64,000 nt of DNA from Cycas panzhihuaensis. Lineage: Eukaryota > Cycadophyta. This document shows, piece after piece, positions 23,629 through 34,605 of the stretch. The notes beneath the pieces were generated by a model. That model made no database searches, was not told the origin of the DNA, and saw nothing but the letters and a program-made list of their open reading frames with translations. Where the stretch lies: the NCBI GenBank assembly GCA_023213395.1, contig CM041465.1, positions 148,931,741-148,995,740 on the forward strand. The letters run 5' to 3'. Numbering within the stretch: the first letter of the stretch is position 1; each line of letters starts with the position of its first letter. Position numbers and translations under genes: made by a program.

Positions 23629-23760
23629 TGTTGGGAATAATCCCAATGTGGTAAGTGCACCTGAGCGCTTGGGGCCCCTCAAAGCCACCTTTGAGGGCCC
23701 ATAGGGCACCTTGAGCAACTCAACAGCTACCTGGACCTAACACCACTTACTTGAGGTATG
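23629..23760 (+). repeat. Unassigned LTR start after copia RNase H
   Basis: Begins TGTTGGGAATAATCCC right after a polypurine tract, as a 3' LTR should, but it is not the E-family LTR. It is unusually GC-rich and holds a near-perfect hairpin at 23672-23700. The right end is unknown, and no second copy occurs in the window. Confidence 0.5.
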
Positions 23761-24798
23761 TATTTCTGTTAATTTTTTAATATATTTTGAATTTACCTTG
23801 GTTAATATGCAGCTAGGGTGATGGCACTCGACGCCTCCCTGAAATTTATTATTTAAGTGATGGGAATACCTCCTAAGTGTTTATCAATACCACCAATTAT
23901 CGGAAATCACTGTTATACTCAAAATGCTCTCATTCTAAAGTCCCGCTCTACTCCTCTAGCTCCATCAAAATGGGTGGTCATAAGATCAACTATTGAGAAG
24001 TCCAACTGATATATATTTATCAGTGAGAAATTTCACATTCCATGTATGACAAACTAACTCTAGGTGGTATGCCTTATTCTTGGAGTTAGTTTATTCAATT
24101 TATTAGTGAGATTAATTGGTTTCTAAATGAAATCTAGAGCAAATATATGTAGAAATGTTGATGGAGGTAGCACACAAGTTTTCTCATATACAAGAGATGA
24201 GACATATTCATGCTACTCTTGTATAATTTATTGGTCTAATAACTAGTGTTGTTTTATTAATTTACTTTATTTAGTTGATGAACCATATATAAAAAATACT
24301 TTATATAGAATAAATAATTATAGAGGCTAGTTACCCATGCATTTCGATAAATAATTAGTCATCTATATAGACATCAATAATCATTTTAGTTCATGAAATT
24401 TTTAGTGAGTGTAATTGAAAGTATTGATTATTACAAGTTTATAGGTGAAGATATAAAGTTAATGAGAAGAAAAATTTTATGTATCATGATAAAGTTGGGA
24501 GTTATGAATTATGATTGTTTGTTGGTTGATTGATGATGGTTTACAAGTTTTATAGGTGGTTGGTTTCATATATTTGGTTACAATTGATATGATACATTAT
24601 TAGTAAGATTTGCTTATAAGAGATAAGCATGATAAAGACAAGTTTTAGAATGATTTTCAAGATATAAATGATTCAATTTAATACAGATTTTGGTACAATA
24701 TTATGGGCTCCAACATAAAGCATGAAGATAGTGAAGACAAAGCTAAAGCCAAAGATATGAAGATAATAGATTTTAAGGCATTAAACATTAAGGGAGAG
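23761..24798 (+). other. C interior, right part, ends in polypurine tract
   Basis: AT-rich and without a recognised domain. The last 80 bp contain a Lys/Asp-rich reading (KHEDSEDKAKAKDMK). The tract AAGGGAGAG ends at 24798, just before the 3' LTR. The border with A in the first 100-200 bp is unclear. Confidence 0.5.
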
Positions 24799-25100
24799 TG
24801 TCAGAGTATTTTAAGTTTTCAAAAATCTAATATTTAATGTAATGTTGTTATCTCACATAAAGCATTATTAAATTATGTGAAAATTATAATTATTCATGTA
24901 ACTTTTTCTTAGAAAATTAAAAGTCTCTCATTTGTAATAGGCTCATCATGAAGTAATTATACATATAAATATATACACATACCATTTAAGATCTTAAGAA
25001 ACAAGAGTGGAGATTGAATCATTTAAAGATCTAATAGAGAAGAGTAATAGAGTAATATTCCAAACCTTCTCCCATAGGTTTTCCCTCTTGGTATTTTCTA
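24799..25100 (+). repeat. C 3' LTR, left part
   Basis: Starts TGTCAGAGTATTTTAAG and aligns with 16681-16944 plus the first part of 19852-20099. It is cut at 25100 by element D; the rest is at 49098-49315. Confidence 0.9.
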
Positions 25101-25528
25101 TGGAAGAATTATTCTTAGTTGATTTATTATAAAATATATTTATAATGTATTATGAAGTTAATTTATGTTGAGGGTATTATTTTCACAAAAAGATTAAGTG
25201 ATAATTCAATGTTATGAGCCCATGTGTGTGCGGGTATCTTTGCTTATAATATTATAATAACATAGATTTAGCTTAATCATTCAAGGTGTCAACTATCACC
25301 TTGTATGATCATCTATTTATTATTCCCTCAAGCCTCTTGTAAAAGTCATTTTATTGTATATACAAGGTTGTACATCAAATATAATATGAATCTTTTGTGA
25401 TTAATGAAGTGTGACTACTTTGGAGTTTTTGATCAATTCATTTCTCCCTTATTTATTATTACATGTTTAATGTGCTATGTGAGATTTGAATCAGGATTGA
25501 TGCTGAGACTAATTCTCAGCCTTCACCA
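25101..25528 (+). repeat. D 5' LTR
   Basis: It aligns with 48645-49092 from TTCTTAGTTGATTTATTA onward and lacks about 17 bases near its start relative to the 3' copy. Confidence 0.9.
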
Positions 25529-26418
25529 TGGTATCAAAGCCAAGTTCAATAGCCCATCCTTACTCTCTTTGAGGCATCTTTTGAATGCATATAATGGAAG
25601 CACATTTTAGGTTATGGTCATGGATTATTGTATTATATCATACCACATTATTCACCTTGCTAAATAAATGCTTAATATCCTCTAATTTTATATTATAAGG
25701 AAAGAGGGAAACAACAATTGTTCACAAATCCATTTTAGCCAAGACTTCATTGGGCATTAATAATTTGTTTATTCACTGAACCCTTTGACCATATTTTGAG
25801 AGTCTACAGTGGCCAAGAAGGAGAGAGGTATGATTAAAATGAATGGGTTCCTAATAGAACTGGTTGAACTTGAAATCCTTTGTTACAAGGCATTTGGGCC
25901 CATTTTATTACTTGGTCATCATTGCTTCATAGGTGTTAATATATGAATCTAACTTAAAGAAGGTTGCCACACTTCTTAGATTTACGTCATTCAAGAAAGC
26001 ATCTCTAAGGATTTTTGGTATTTTACAAGAAATACATTAACAGACAATTAAAGAAATGATGATTTACAAAGGGCATTAATGACTGTAACGACTATTCCAA
26101 TTGTAATATTATTTAAACCTAATTCCTTAACATTAAGATGACTCCTCATTGTAGCCATGTCAGCTCTATAGCTCCTAGTTGTAGCCTCATCACGATGGTC
26201 AAACGACTTTTTACATCCCTATCTCACTGCACCTATATAGATTACAATACCATTGGTCAACTTTCTACTATTCAAACGAAACAATGATGGGATTGAACTG
26301 TAAATGATACTCTAAGACCTTCAATTCTGACCTATAACTTGGATGTGTAACCACAATCAATCAATTAAGTTCTTAAGGTATTTTCTTAAGTGAATTGCTT
26401 TATGGAATCAGAGAAGAG
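25529..26418 (+). other. D primer-binding site and leader
   Basis: TGGTATCAAAGCCAAGTTC (25529-25547) is an initiator-Met type site. The following 870 bp have no supported gene. They stop at the GATTT duplication (26419-26423) of element E; the leader continues at 43382. Confidence 0.7.
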
Positions 26419-26423
26419 GATTT

Positions 26424-26645
26424 TGTTGGAATATTAATGCACATTTGTTTTGTCCCACATACAAGTGGGTTCCACTCTTACTATATTGACATATATTATA
26501 AATACACAACATAGTGTATCATATTGTATGATGTTGTAAGGATGTTTTGTTAATATAATTTGAGGTACCTTAAGGGTACTGTTTGATCTTGTGGAGGTGT
26601 TCTATTCTATTTGCCAATATCTTATTGTAGGTTTATTTTCTAACA
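26424..26645 (+). repeat. E 5' LTR
   Basis: 222 bp, TGTTGGAATATTAATG to TTTTCTAACA. TATA-like TATAAATACA at about 26505-26514. It aligns with 21909-22130 and 43156-43376. Confidence 0.95.
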
Positions 26646-26664
26646 TGGTATCAGAGCGCCCAGG
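26646..26664 (+). other. E primer-binding site
   Basis: TGGTATCAGAGCGCCCAGG follows the LTR without spacer; initiator-Met type with a longer match than the other copies. Confidence 0.9.
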
Positions 26665-27650
26665 TTGAGAGAGGTGTTTTTGTTAAGTATTAGAGTAGTA
26701 ATTTGGGAGGTGTCATAACATTGAAATTTCTGAAAAGTAATGGCGAAATTGAGACGAAATAGCTCGTTCTATAAAATTTGAGTGGTCGCACTACAGATTT
26801 TGGGGTGAAAGTGTGAAAATTGCAACAGAATTAATTTCGACCTGTATTTTTTCCGTCGTCATATTTTTAGGATAGATCTGCAACCTCAACTTTAAAGAGC
26901 CATAACTTTGGCTATAGGTATCCAAATGACGACAATTTTTTTTTTTTTAATTCTATGCATTTTTGAATTCTCTTTTTAATGGAAGTGGTTTGAGGTTCAT
27001 TAGAGTTCATAATAAAAAGTTATTATCAGTTTATCAGAAGGTACTATTATAGCCCCTAGAAACCCTAATTGTGAAATTCTTAAAAGGAGCATAACTTTTG
27101 ATCTGGATATCAGAATTCAATTTTGTCTAAACCATTGGAATCGTATTTCAGAGGCCATCATTTCCATCCATATTTTATGTATTTTTGAGCTATACTATTT
27201 TTTCAGAAATAAGTTTTTAGGAATTTAAGGGTTTCATATTGATATGGTGACATGAATGAGGCAATGGTAATGAAGTGATTGTTTGAAGCTCTCTTATGTA
27301 TTTTGTGCATGGGAGAGTATTGTTTCAATGTGAGATGACATTAAGTCATATTGATATGAATACATTTGGCACACTATTAGTGATTTGAGATGCATGATGG
27401 TGATTGTCTAATGATAGTTTGAGTGCTTTCTTACATGTGCTTGTAAGAGAGAGCTATTGTGACAATGGCATAGTATGGTAATGAAGAGATAGTACATGTG
27501 TTTGCATGAATGAGTTGGATGGAATGTGATAATTAAGTGCTTCATGGAATATGATTTATGTGAAGGGACTTGATAGGCATAGCAAAGCTAATTTGAAGGT
27601 AAGAAAGATAGTGATTTAAGGCAATGAGGTGCTTGTTGCATGTGAGGTTA
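26665..27650 (+). other. E leader, 5' part
   Basis: Untranslated and about 1 kb long up to F. At 27095-27165 it carries a block (CATAACTTTTGAT, then GTCTAAACCATTGGAATC and CAGAGGCC) that also occurs in the LTRs of B and B2. The leader resumes after F at 41569 and ends at the gag start at 41978. Confidence 0.7.
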
Positions 27651-27655
27651 CATGA

Positions 27656-30222
27656 TGTTTCCCGGCTTCTGGGAATGGACACGGAACAACCGACTCAGGT
27701 AAGTGCAGGTATGTCTCTTGCATCATCATCGCTTTCTTTTTTTAGATGTTTGCTCGTATGCCTGCATGTGCATGACTTTGCGGGCGGCCTTGTAGTCGCT
27801 CACACTTATTTTTAGCCTATGGCACTATAGCGGGGCACACTCCCAGAAGTGTGGCACCACGGTGGCCGTATTACTTCAAGATCCGCCTCCTCGCTCCTGG
27901 ACCCACTAGGTTTGTGCCACATCCGCCCGTGTGATGACTTGTCATCGTTTGGTCAACTTCGCCACCCCACTCGAGCCCTATTTTTACTCCTTAGGACCCG
28001 CTTTGTTGGCTTGTTTGCTTAGGGTAGGTGTTTTAGGGTCGTGTCACCTTTTGGTCATCCGCCCAACCCGGATGGTTGGTGGGCCCCATTTTGGCCACAG
28101 TTGCATCTGTAGATTGCAGATCACCGGATATTCGCGGCATCGAATATTCCCAAGACGACTGCTCTCGACTTGTTTTTTAAAATCTGCCGTGGCAATTTCG
28201 CATTTATTGCGAAACTGCCACGTGGTTCGCGCCTTTTTTCCCTTCCAGTCGTGCCCTAATCGCACGCTTTAGGGTTTTCCTTTAGTATTTAAACACATTT
28301 TGGCTCATTCTCTAAGAACTTTTGGCTCACTTTTGGAAGTTACTCTCAAGAAAACTCTCTCCTGCTCTGCTCTGCTCTGCTGCTTTGCCAGGACCTGCAC
28401 TCTTCATACAGCGCCCAGCTCTCCTTCGGCTCGGTTGGGACATTCTCTCAGCCTCTCAAACGCCTTGGAGAGGGCTCCCTTTGAAGCGGTTTCTAGCCGG
28501 TCTCTACCCAGGCAGTCCATGAGCTCTACGTTTGCAGGTGTTCCCCATCACACTTCATAGCAGGGCCTCAAACCTGCTCTACTCCAGATCTGGGCTGTTT
28601 TTTTCCAGCCCTCCTTCATTGTCCTTTGGCTGAGGCAAGCCCCTTGCCTCTTCCTCCCAGGTACTCTTTACTTTTTGTTAAGTTCTTTGCAATATTCTTG
28701 CTCCAGCTCATTTGTTCATGTTTGTTGCTTGAAGTTTGGTCCTCTCTCCTTTGTGAGGACTGCTGTTCCACTTTCTCTGGCCTCTTGCCTACGTTTCTTT
28801 GTCCAAGGCGTGGCGTGAGGGGTTGCATAGGCTTTGGGAGAGGAGCCTGGGTGGATTAGTACCACCTTCCACGCTCCCAAGTGGCTCCAAGCCCTCCAAA
28901 GCTTCCTCTCGCCCCATGTTGCTCTTGGCCATCTAAACAAGGGTTTAGAGACTCCAGGTTTGCCCAAACCAGTGACATCACGAGTTGCAATTGATTTGGG
29001 ACCCCTTGCTCAGGTTTGGGAATCATTCATAGTTCTCAACTGCTGTTCGTTGCTTCGCCTTTGCTCCCTGGTCACCCGGTTTGCTCCCTATAGCATCACA
29101 GGTGCCTTCTGCAGTCTTGTTGGATTTTCCTCGCTCCTTTGTCGTAGCCATTTCCAGCCCTGATCTTCGACTTTCTCCTCGCTGCCTCGTGGCTTTCGGG
29201 GGGGAGGCTTGGGCCTTGTATGCGGGAGGTAGGCCACTCCGAGGCTACCTTGTTGTCCCACTTCATTTAGAGTATTTTTTCCTTGATTTCCTCCTTGTTG
29301 GACTAACATTGATGCATGCCTATTTGGATTCTGACTTATGTTGATATATACCTATTGTTAGACCTTGTGCGTTGCATGTTAGTGCCCTCCTTTGGGAGGA
29401 GGAAGATCTTTGTTGCTTGCAGGTATTTGTGACGCACGGAGAACGTTACCCGTCGGTTTCCCTATCGGTGAGCGCTTCTTGCATGTGTTACAACTTACGT
29501 TATTTCATTTCCTAGTTAGCGTTTCCTTCTTCCTTTCGGTATTGCATTTATTTTCCGGGGAAGGTAAGGAAGCCCCTCGCTTACCCGCCACTACGCCTCA
29601 CATCCGGTACGTGGCGTGGAGCGGTTGGGTGCTCCTCGTGCGGGCTACATCACCTCGCACGCCCTTGGCCCAGGTACACATTTCCTCCTCTTGCGTACTC
29701 TTGTTCTTTTCCTTTTTTTCTTCTTTAGTAATTAAGACATTGAAGATTAAAGGGAAAAGTACTTTGTATTTATTTGTTACGTATTTACTTCATTGCATGC
29801 ACCCCTTACTGCCCGTAGGAAAGGTTGTAGGAGCCTTCTTGATCCCTACTTTTCCTTCCTTCCCCCTAACCGCACGAGCACCTTGCCTCTCGCATCGCTC
29901 GTGTCCCCGGTTAGGTTGTGTAGGGTTGCTTTTGGCCAATCTCTCCTAGGTCCCTTCTCTCTCCCTTCTGGCCACCCAAGGGTGGGAGGGTCCTACTTTC
30001 GGGCCAACTCGGGTTATCCTACGTACCTTCGCCCCTTTATCCAAAGTGGGGAAGGGTCGCCCAACAGTAGCCACACTCCATTGCAGATCCCGAACTCGCG
30101 CTCCGGCGCACGGGGCGCTCTGCGTGGTAGTTGCTTGCCTTATAGGTTCCACCCCGGTTACTCCATCATTCTTTCTCCTTCGCACCTATTAGTCAGGTGG
30201 TTATCCCGTAGCAGCGCGTCCA
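27656..30222 (+). repeat. F 5' LTR
   Basis: 2567 bp. It aligns with 39037-41563. The last 580 bp are almost identical to the 3' copy, while the first 2 kb differ by many short insertions and deletions. The ORFs in it (for example 29392-29949) run through LTR sequence and have no domain. Confidence 0.95.
28286..28293 (+). promoter_or_regulatory. Probable TATA box of F 5' LTR
   Basis: TATTTAAA is followed by a CT-rich stretch and is repeated at the same place in the 3' LTR (39669-39676). Its place, about 630 bp into the LTR, would give a short U3 and long R-U5. Confidence 0.5.
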
Positions 30223-30223
30223 C

Positions 30224-30242
30224 TGGCGACCATACTGGGGAC
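30224..30242 (+). other. F primer-binding site (non-Met)
   Basis: TGGCGACCATACTGGGGAC, one base after the LTR end. The TGGCGAC start and CTGGGGAC end resemble the tRNA-Arg-type sites reported for Tat/Ogre elements. It is shared with T1 at 16064-16080. Confidence 0.75.
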
Positions 30243-30395
30243 TGCCAGTAAGGGAGCTAGTTTCGCTCTCTTCGGTTGGTTTCGCTACTCTTGTGTGATC
30301 CTTCTCATACTTACCTTCATTTCCACGTTGGGCACCCCCCAACGCGTGCGTTTTACCGCTTTTCCTCCTTTCCTAACATTGCTGGTTGACCTTGC

Positions 30396-32473
30396 ATGCG
30401 GCGTTTTTCCCGTCGTTTGCGCGGTCTACCTCCTTTGTTAGAGGACCCCGAGTATCGTCCTCTTGTCTCGTCAGATTCCGATCCGACCATGGAGGGATAC
30501 TCTTCCGACTGGACTTACTACACTTCAGCCATGGAAACCCATGCCTTTCCTCTTGTTATTCCTGGGTCCACTCAAGAGAGTGACGACCCCCTCTATTATC
30601 CAAACAACCAACATCTTTCTTTCGATGCTCATCCTTCTACCCATGTCGTAGAAGGATCCGTTCCTCCTGAGAGTTGCCATGTAGTTGGTAATTCTCATGA
30701 GGAACGTTCCGAGGATCCTACCTTGTTTGAGGTTCCGATCACCTCTTACGAGTGTGTGGGGACTCCTCCTGTCGACGTGGTTGAAGCTTTCAATGAGTGT
30801 TGCCGCAACACGCTTGCAGCTGGCCCCAGGTGGTTTGAGGATGTTCTTCGTGGAGGGCCTCTTCCTTATCCGCCCCCACCTCATGTTTCATCTTCGTCCA
30901 CCCTTCCTATGACCACAAACCCTTTCGTGCCTACACGCACGCCCCACTCGTTTCCTATAGCGGGGGCATGCGTGGCACCTTCTGCCTCTTATCACGGTCC
31001 TATCGCCTTAGTATTTTCTCGTGGGGTGTCTTTCCCTCAATTGAGGGTTAGCATACCCGTTCCTAGTCAAACCAATGTGCCATCTCCCAATGTGGCGCAT
31101 ACCGTTCTTAGTAGGCCTGTTGCTCCTACTAGTCTTCCAACCACCAGTCAAGTGGGACATGTTCCCACGCATCCTCCAGTCCAGCCTGTTGGCGCTTCCT
31201 TCTACGTTCCCCCGGGGTATACCTCTCAACCTTGGGGGCAGGGTAGAGGGAGTCGTCTTCCCGTTTACGGGGTGGATCCGCTACACCCATATGGGGTTGC
31301 GCCACCTACGGGTGGCCCTTATGGGCAAAACCCGGTCCCACATCCGTCTTACCCGTCTTCCAACGCAATCCCATCCGTCGTGCCTTCGCAAGGGTACCCG
31401 ACTCCCTTCCAAGGCACTTACCCCCACACCTCTTTTCAAAGAAGGGGTGCCTCTTCAGGAGGGATGGGTGTCCCACCCCCATTCGCTCCTTGCGCTACCT
31501 ACTTCGACATTCGTTGATCCTACGGTTCAGGCAAGGGCGCGCCCCTTCATGGACTTTAGGTCAACCCTCTTCTTGAGGCGTTGCGAACCAATTTGCCGCC
31601 TCATCCCCCTGAAGTTCCTCGGTTCGATGGGACTTCGTCGCAAGACCCGGCGGAGCATGTTCGTAGTTTTTCTATGGCATGCATCGATTACTGGGCTTAC
31701 GACCATATTTTGATGAAACTATTTCCTAGATCCTTGCGGTGGCGCCTCAAATGGTTCTATCGTCTCCTGCCCATTCAATCCATTCATTCCAGCAATTGGT
31801 GGATGAGTTCATCAACTATTTTGATGTAGCTCGTCCATTCGAGAGCGGAATGAAGTCCCTTCTTTCGCTCAAACAAGGTCACGATGAGATGAATCGTGAC
31901 TTTGTGCGGCGATTCCATGACTTGCTTCATTCCACTAAGGCAACATTGCCCGAGGAATGAAGCGAGACTGTCACAATGCGCTTCGTCCCGAAGTCCATGT
32001 GGAAGTCCTCAAGATGGGGGCGACTACATGTGACTCCGCGATTGCCAAGTGCTTGGCGCTGGAGGCTATTGAGATCCAGGCGGGTCTCAAGAAACCTCTT
32101 AAGCCCTCACAACGCCGTGAGGCACCACCCCCTACCAAAGATACCAAACCTTCTCAGTCGACGCGGTCTTCCTCTCATCCTACCGAGAGGACTTTAGACC
32201 CTCTCACATCGCCTATCGCTCATTCGAGGCACGATGAAGGAGCTCAAGCTTGGGATCCTTCATCTCCTACTTCAAACAAACAAGTCCAACAAACCACCCA
32301 AGCTCCTCTTCCCAGGAATGGAAATGTCCAGTCTTCTCAAGCGAGGAAGTCGATCCCCGCTTGAGAGGAAGTGGTGTTCCGTTCACGGGGATTGCTTCCA
32401 CGATGATTCGGCTAGGGCCCGGCATCCAAGGGATGCCCTCGGCCGATTCTTCTCAAGCAGCCTCAAGGCCTAA
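30396..32473 (+). pseudogene. F gag polyprotein, frameshifted
   Basis: The first 373 codons (30396-31517) are open: a Pro/Ser/His-rich N-terminal region (PLPYPPPPHV, many P-x-P and G-Y-P motifs) without a known fold. After two in-frame stops (31515, 31557) the same frame gives a retrotransposon gag core: EVPRFDGTSSQDPAEHV near 31609-31660, then FQQLVDEFINYFDVARP and SLLSLKQGHDEMNRDFVRRF across frame changes (31739-31960), and KCLALEAIEIQ. A CCHC-like remnant, WCSVHGDCFHDD, lies near 32370-32410. Frame changes occur near 31740, 31957 and 32234. Gag would form the particle core. Confidence 0.82.
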
Positions 32474-32680
32474 TTTGGATCAGCCATCATAAGGATCCGC
32501 TCCCTAAACACGGGAACGTGATCGCAAAACCCAAGCCAAGAACGGCCGTAGCGAGGAAGATCACGGATCCCCGTCCTTCCGCGATAAAGGGAAGGGCGTT
32601 AGGAATTCTTCTTCCTCTTCTCGTTCCCCTAACAGCCGTACTCCATCGCCACGACCCGTGCAATGGGAAGAAGGTGATCG

Positions 32681-33460
32681 ATGCTTGAAGCAACTCCCAC
32701 TTTTGTCCTTACGCGATCTCAAGCCGCTAAGGAAGCGTGGAGCTCTTCATCCTCCCGCTCCTTCCGACCTCTTCAGGAGACCCTTCCTCCTAAGTCCCTC
32801 TTTCCCCAAGGCTATTCACATGCGCGGGTCGTTACGACTTCAAGGGCACTTACCCAACCCATTGGGAAGGGTAAGCCTTTCTCGATCGTGGGCGAGCTCC
32901 ATACGATGTTGCGCAGAATGTCCTTGATGGGCGTTCGAGGAGTTGTCACGGCGGACCCTCCTCCTGGAAGCTTTAGGATCAAGTGACGTGCCCGTTCACG
33001 CCTTGGGTGTCGCCCAAGGTGGCAGACCCGCTATTTCCTTTGATCCTAAGGATCTTCCCCCTGCCGGTGAGAGGGAACGTCAGTGGAACTTCCCGTTCAC
33101 CATCACCATCGATCGCTGTTGTACCCTTGAAGGCGTTGTTGACAACAGTTCTTCCGTCAATTTCATGCCCTTGCGTGTCATGCAAGAGCTTGGTATTTCC
33201 GCCTGAACCTTCCTGGCGATGCCAAGGGTATGACGGTAGCGAGAAGACCCCTTTGGGATCTGTCGCGGTTCCGCTTACCCTTGGAGGTAAGACCGTTCTT
33301 ACCGACGTTGTAGTCCTTGACGTTGACGTGGACTACAACCTCCTTCTTGGTCGTCCATGGCTCGATCAAATGGGAGCCGTGTGCTCGACCCTTTGGGGGC
33401 AACTTAAATTCGTCCATGATGGACGAATGAGAGTGATCCCCATGACGCCTTTTACTAAAC
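32681..33460 (+). pseudogene. F aspartic protease, two frames
   Basis: Upstream linker motifs (FSIVGELHTMLRRMSLMGV, then ISFDPKDLPPAGERERQW) match Tat-type pre-protease sequence. The active-site segment at about 33140-33165 reads GVVDNSSSVNFMPL, where the family has Asp-x-Gly: the Gly is Ser, so catalysis is doubtful. A frameshift at about 33205 follows. The C-terminal half, VPLTLGGKTVLTDVVVLDV and YNLLLGRPWLDQMGAV, is open to about 33455. The whole order is typical of Ty3/gypsy protease. Confidence 0.82.
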
Positions 33461-33929
33461 AAACTTGCTCACCAATTCGGCAAACCAAGGTCCGTCTGCG
33501 CTCGTGCCTCGGCTTGCTCTATTGGGATACCTAACGTCCAGAAGGCCCTGCGCCTTCTTCTCCCTAGTCTCACGCGTTCGCCTATTGGCGTTGGAAGCTA
33601 CGGTACCTCGCCTTCGTTGATGATGAGTCGCCGGCGAAGATGAGGTTGTCTTCACCCTGTCTCTTTCCTTCGTGCCAATAGGCCGCACCCGCTTTTGTTC
33701 TAGATCCCTGCCTAGACCCTCTCGTTAGTGAGGCTAGCTCCTCATGCGTGTCGCACGTCATCGCTCGTGTTGACTCGCCGTCGGCGTCCTCCTCTTTCAT
33801 TACCTCCCACGGGTAATGGTTTTGAGGAATTGCCTTTCGCTCCTTACGGGGTCACCTCTCTGTTCCTCGGGATTTCGTGAGGGAGCCGAGCAACCCGATG
33901 GTCATCACGGTCCTGTTGCTCCCACTCCC

Positions 33930-34430
33930 TCCGGTGCTTCCCCTATTCGAAGTAAGATCATCCATGGGGTGGATTATTTCGAGGACGAGGAAGCCACCGC
34001 CGAGCATTTAGCAGCTTGCGCCTAACACGCCATCCGTCACCACCGGCTTGGTCACCAGAAGATCCTCGCGGTCGGATCCGCGCTCGCTGATCCGATCCCG
34101 TCCCCTATTCCTCCTCCTCCCGTTGATCTTGCCCCTCTCCACTTCGAGGAGGGCAATGCCATGTGCATGGGGGCAACCCAAGACGTAGTCTTGGCCCCGG
34201 GCAAGGTCATTAAGGTCGGGTCAGAATGCTCTCCTGATGAGGTAAGGGAATACTCCCTTTTGTTCCAGGAGTTTCGGGACATTTTCGCGTGGGATTATGC
34301 TGACATGAAGGGAATTGATCCCTCGATTGTCACTCATAACCTCACTACCCTTCCTGGCGCCCGCCCATGCGGCGCCTGAGCGGCCCTTCACCGAAGCTTT
34401 TACGCGTCAAGATGGAGGTAGAGAAGCTTC
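33930..34430 (+). pseudogene. F reverse transcriptase N-terminal end only
   Basis: A linker (GVDYFEDEEATAEHLAACA, 33969-34023; then a Pro-rich stretch) leads to CSPDEVREYSLLFQEFRDIF and AWDYADMKGIDPSIVTHNL at 34229-34345, the segment just before RT in Tat-type pol. RT opens with RRLSGPSPKLLRVKMEVEKL at about 34370-34427. It then breaks off: the palm and fingers, the catalytic xxDD and all of RNase H are missing. Confidence 0.8.
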
Positions 34431-34466
34431 GGACCCGGGCTCATTACTTCCATTGGCCGTTTGACC

Positions 34467-34605
34467 AAGTTCGAACCAGATGGGTTGGTCCTTTGTCGAT
34501 TATCGAGTCCCTCGATAATGGTGCTTCTGAGGATAGCCACCCTAGAAGGGCTCGAATTTGAGAAAGCGGATTAATGGGATGTTCCTTAAGAAATTCTACG
34601 CTTGA
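34467..34605 (+). pseudogene. F integrase C-terminal end
   Basis: Across two single-base frame changes the sequence gives KFEP, WVGPLSIIESLDNGA, RIATLEGLEFEK, and NGMFLKKFYA followed by a TGA at 34603-34605. This is the end of a Ty3/gypsy integrase (W-x-GP-F/Y motif, then LKK-F/Y-Y). It starts about 40 bases after the RT fragment ends, so a deletion of several kb of pol joined them. Confidence 0.8.

Larger units (their letters stand above)
21909..23760 (+). mobile_element. Element A, E-family copy with a foreign 3' end
   Basis: The 222-bp LTR (21909-22130), primer-binding site, leader and gag match element E. From about 23392 the sequence switches to the last part of a copia RNase H and then to a different LTR-like start (TGTTGGGAATAATCCC at 23629). 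The 3' LTR expected for the E family is absent. The right border and any TSD could not be found. Confidence 0.7.

Noticed and set aside
29392-30251. Long plus-strand ORFs (185 and 152 codons) in the F 5' LTR
   Set aside because: They are inside the LTR, overlap each other in different frames, recur only because the LTR is repeated, and show no known domain. GC-rich sequence with few stops explains them.
30525-30884. 119-codon minus-strand ORF opposite F gag
   Set aside because: The sense frame is a 373-codon gag ORF followed by a clear gag core; the antisense frame has no domain.
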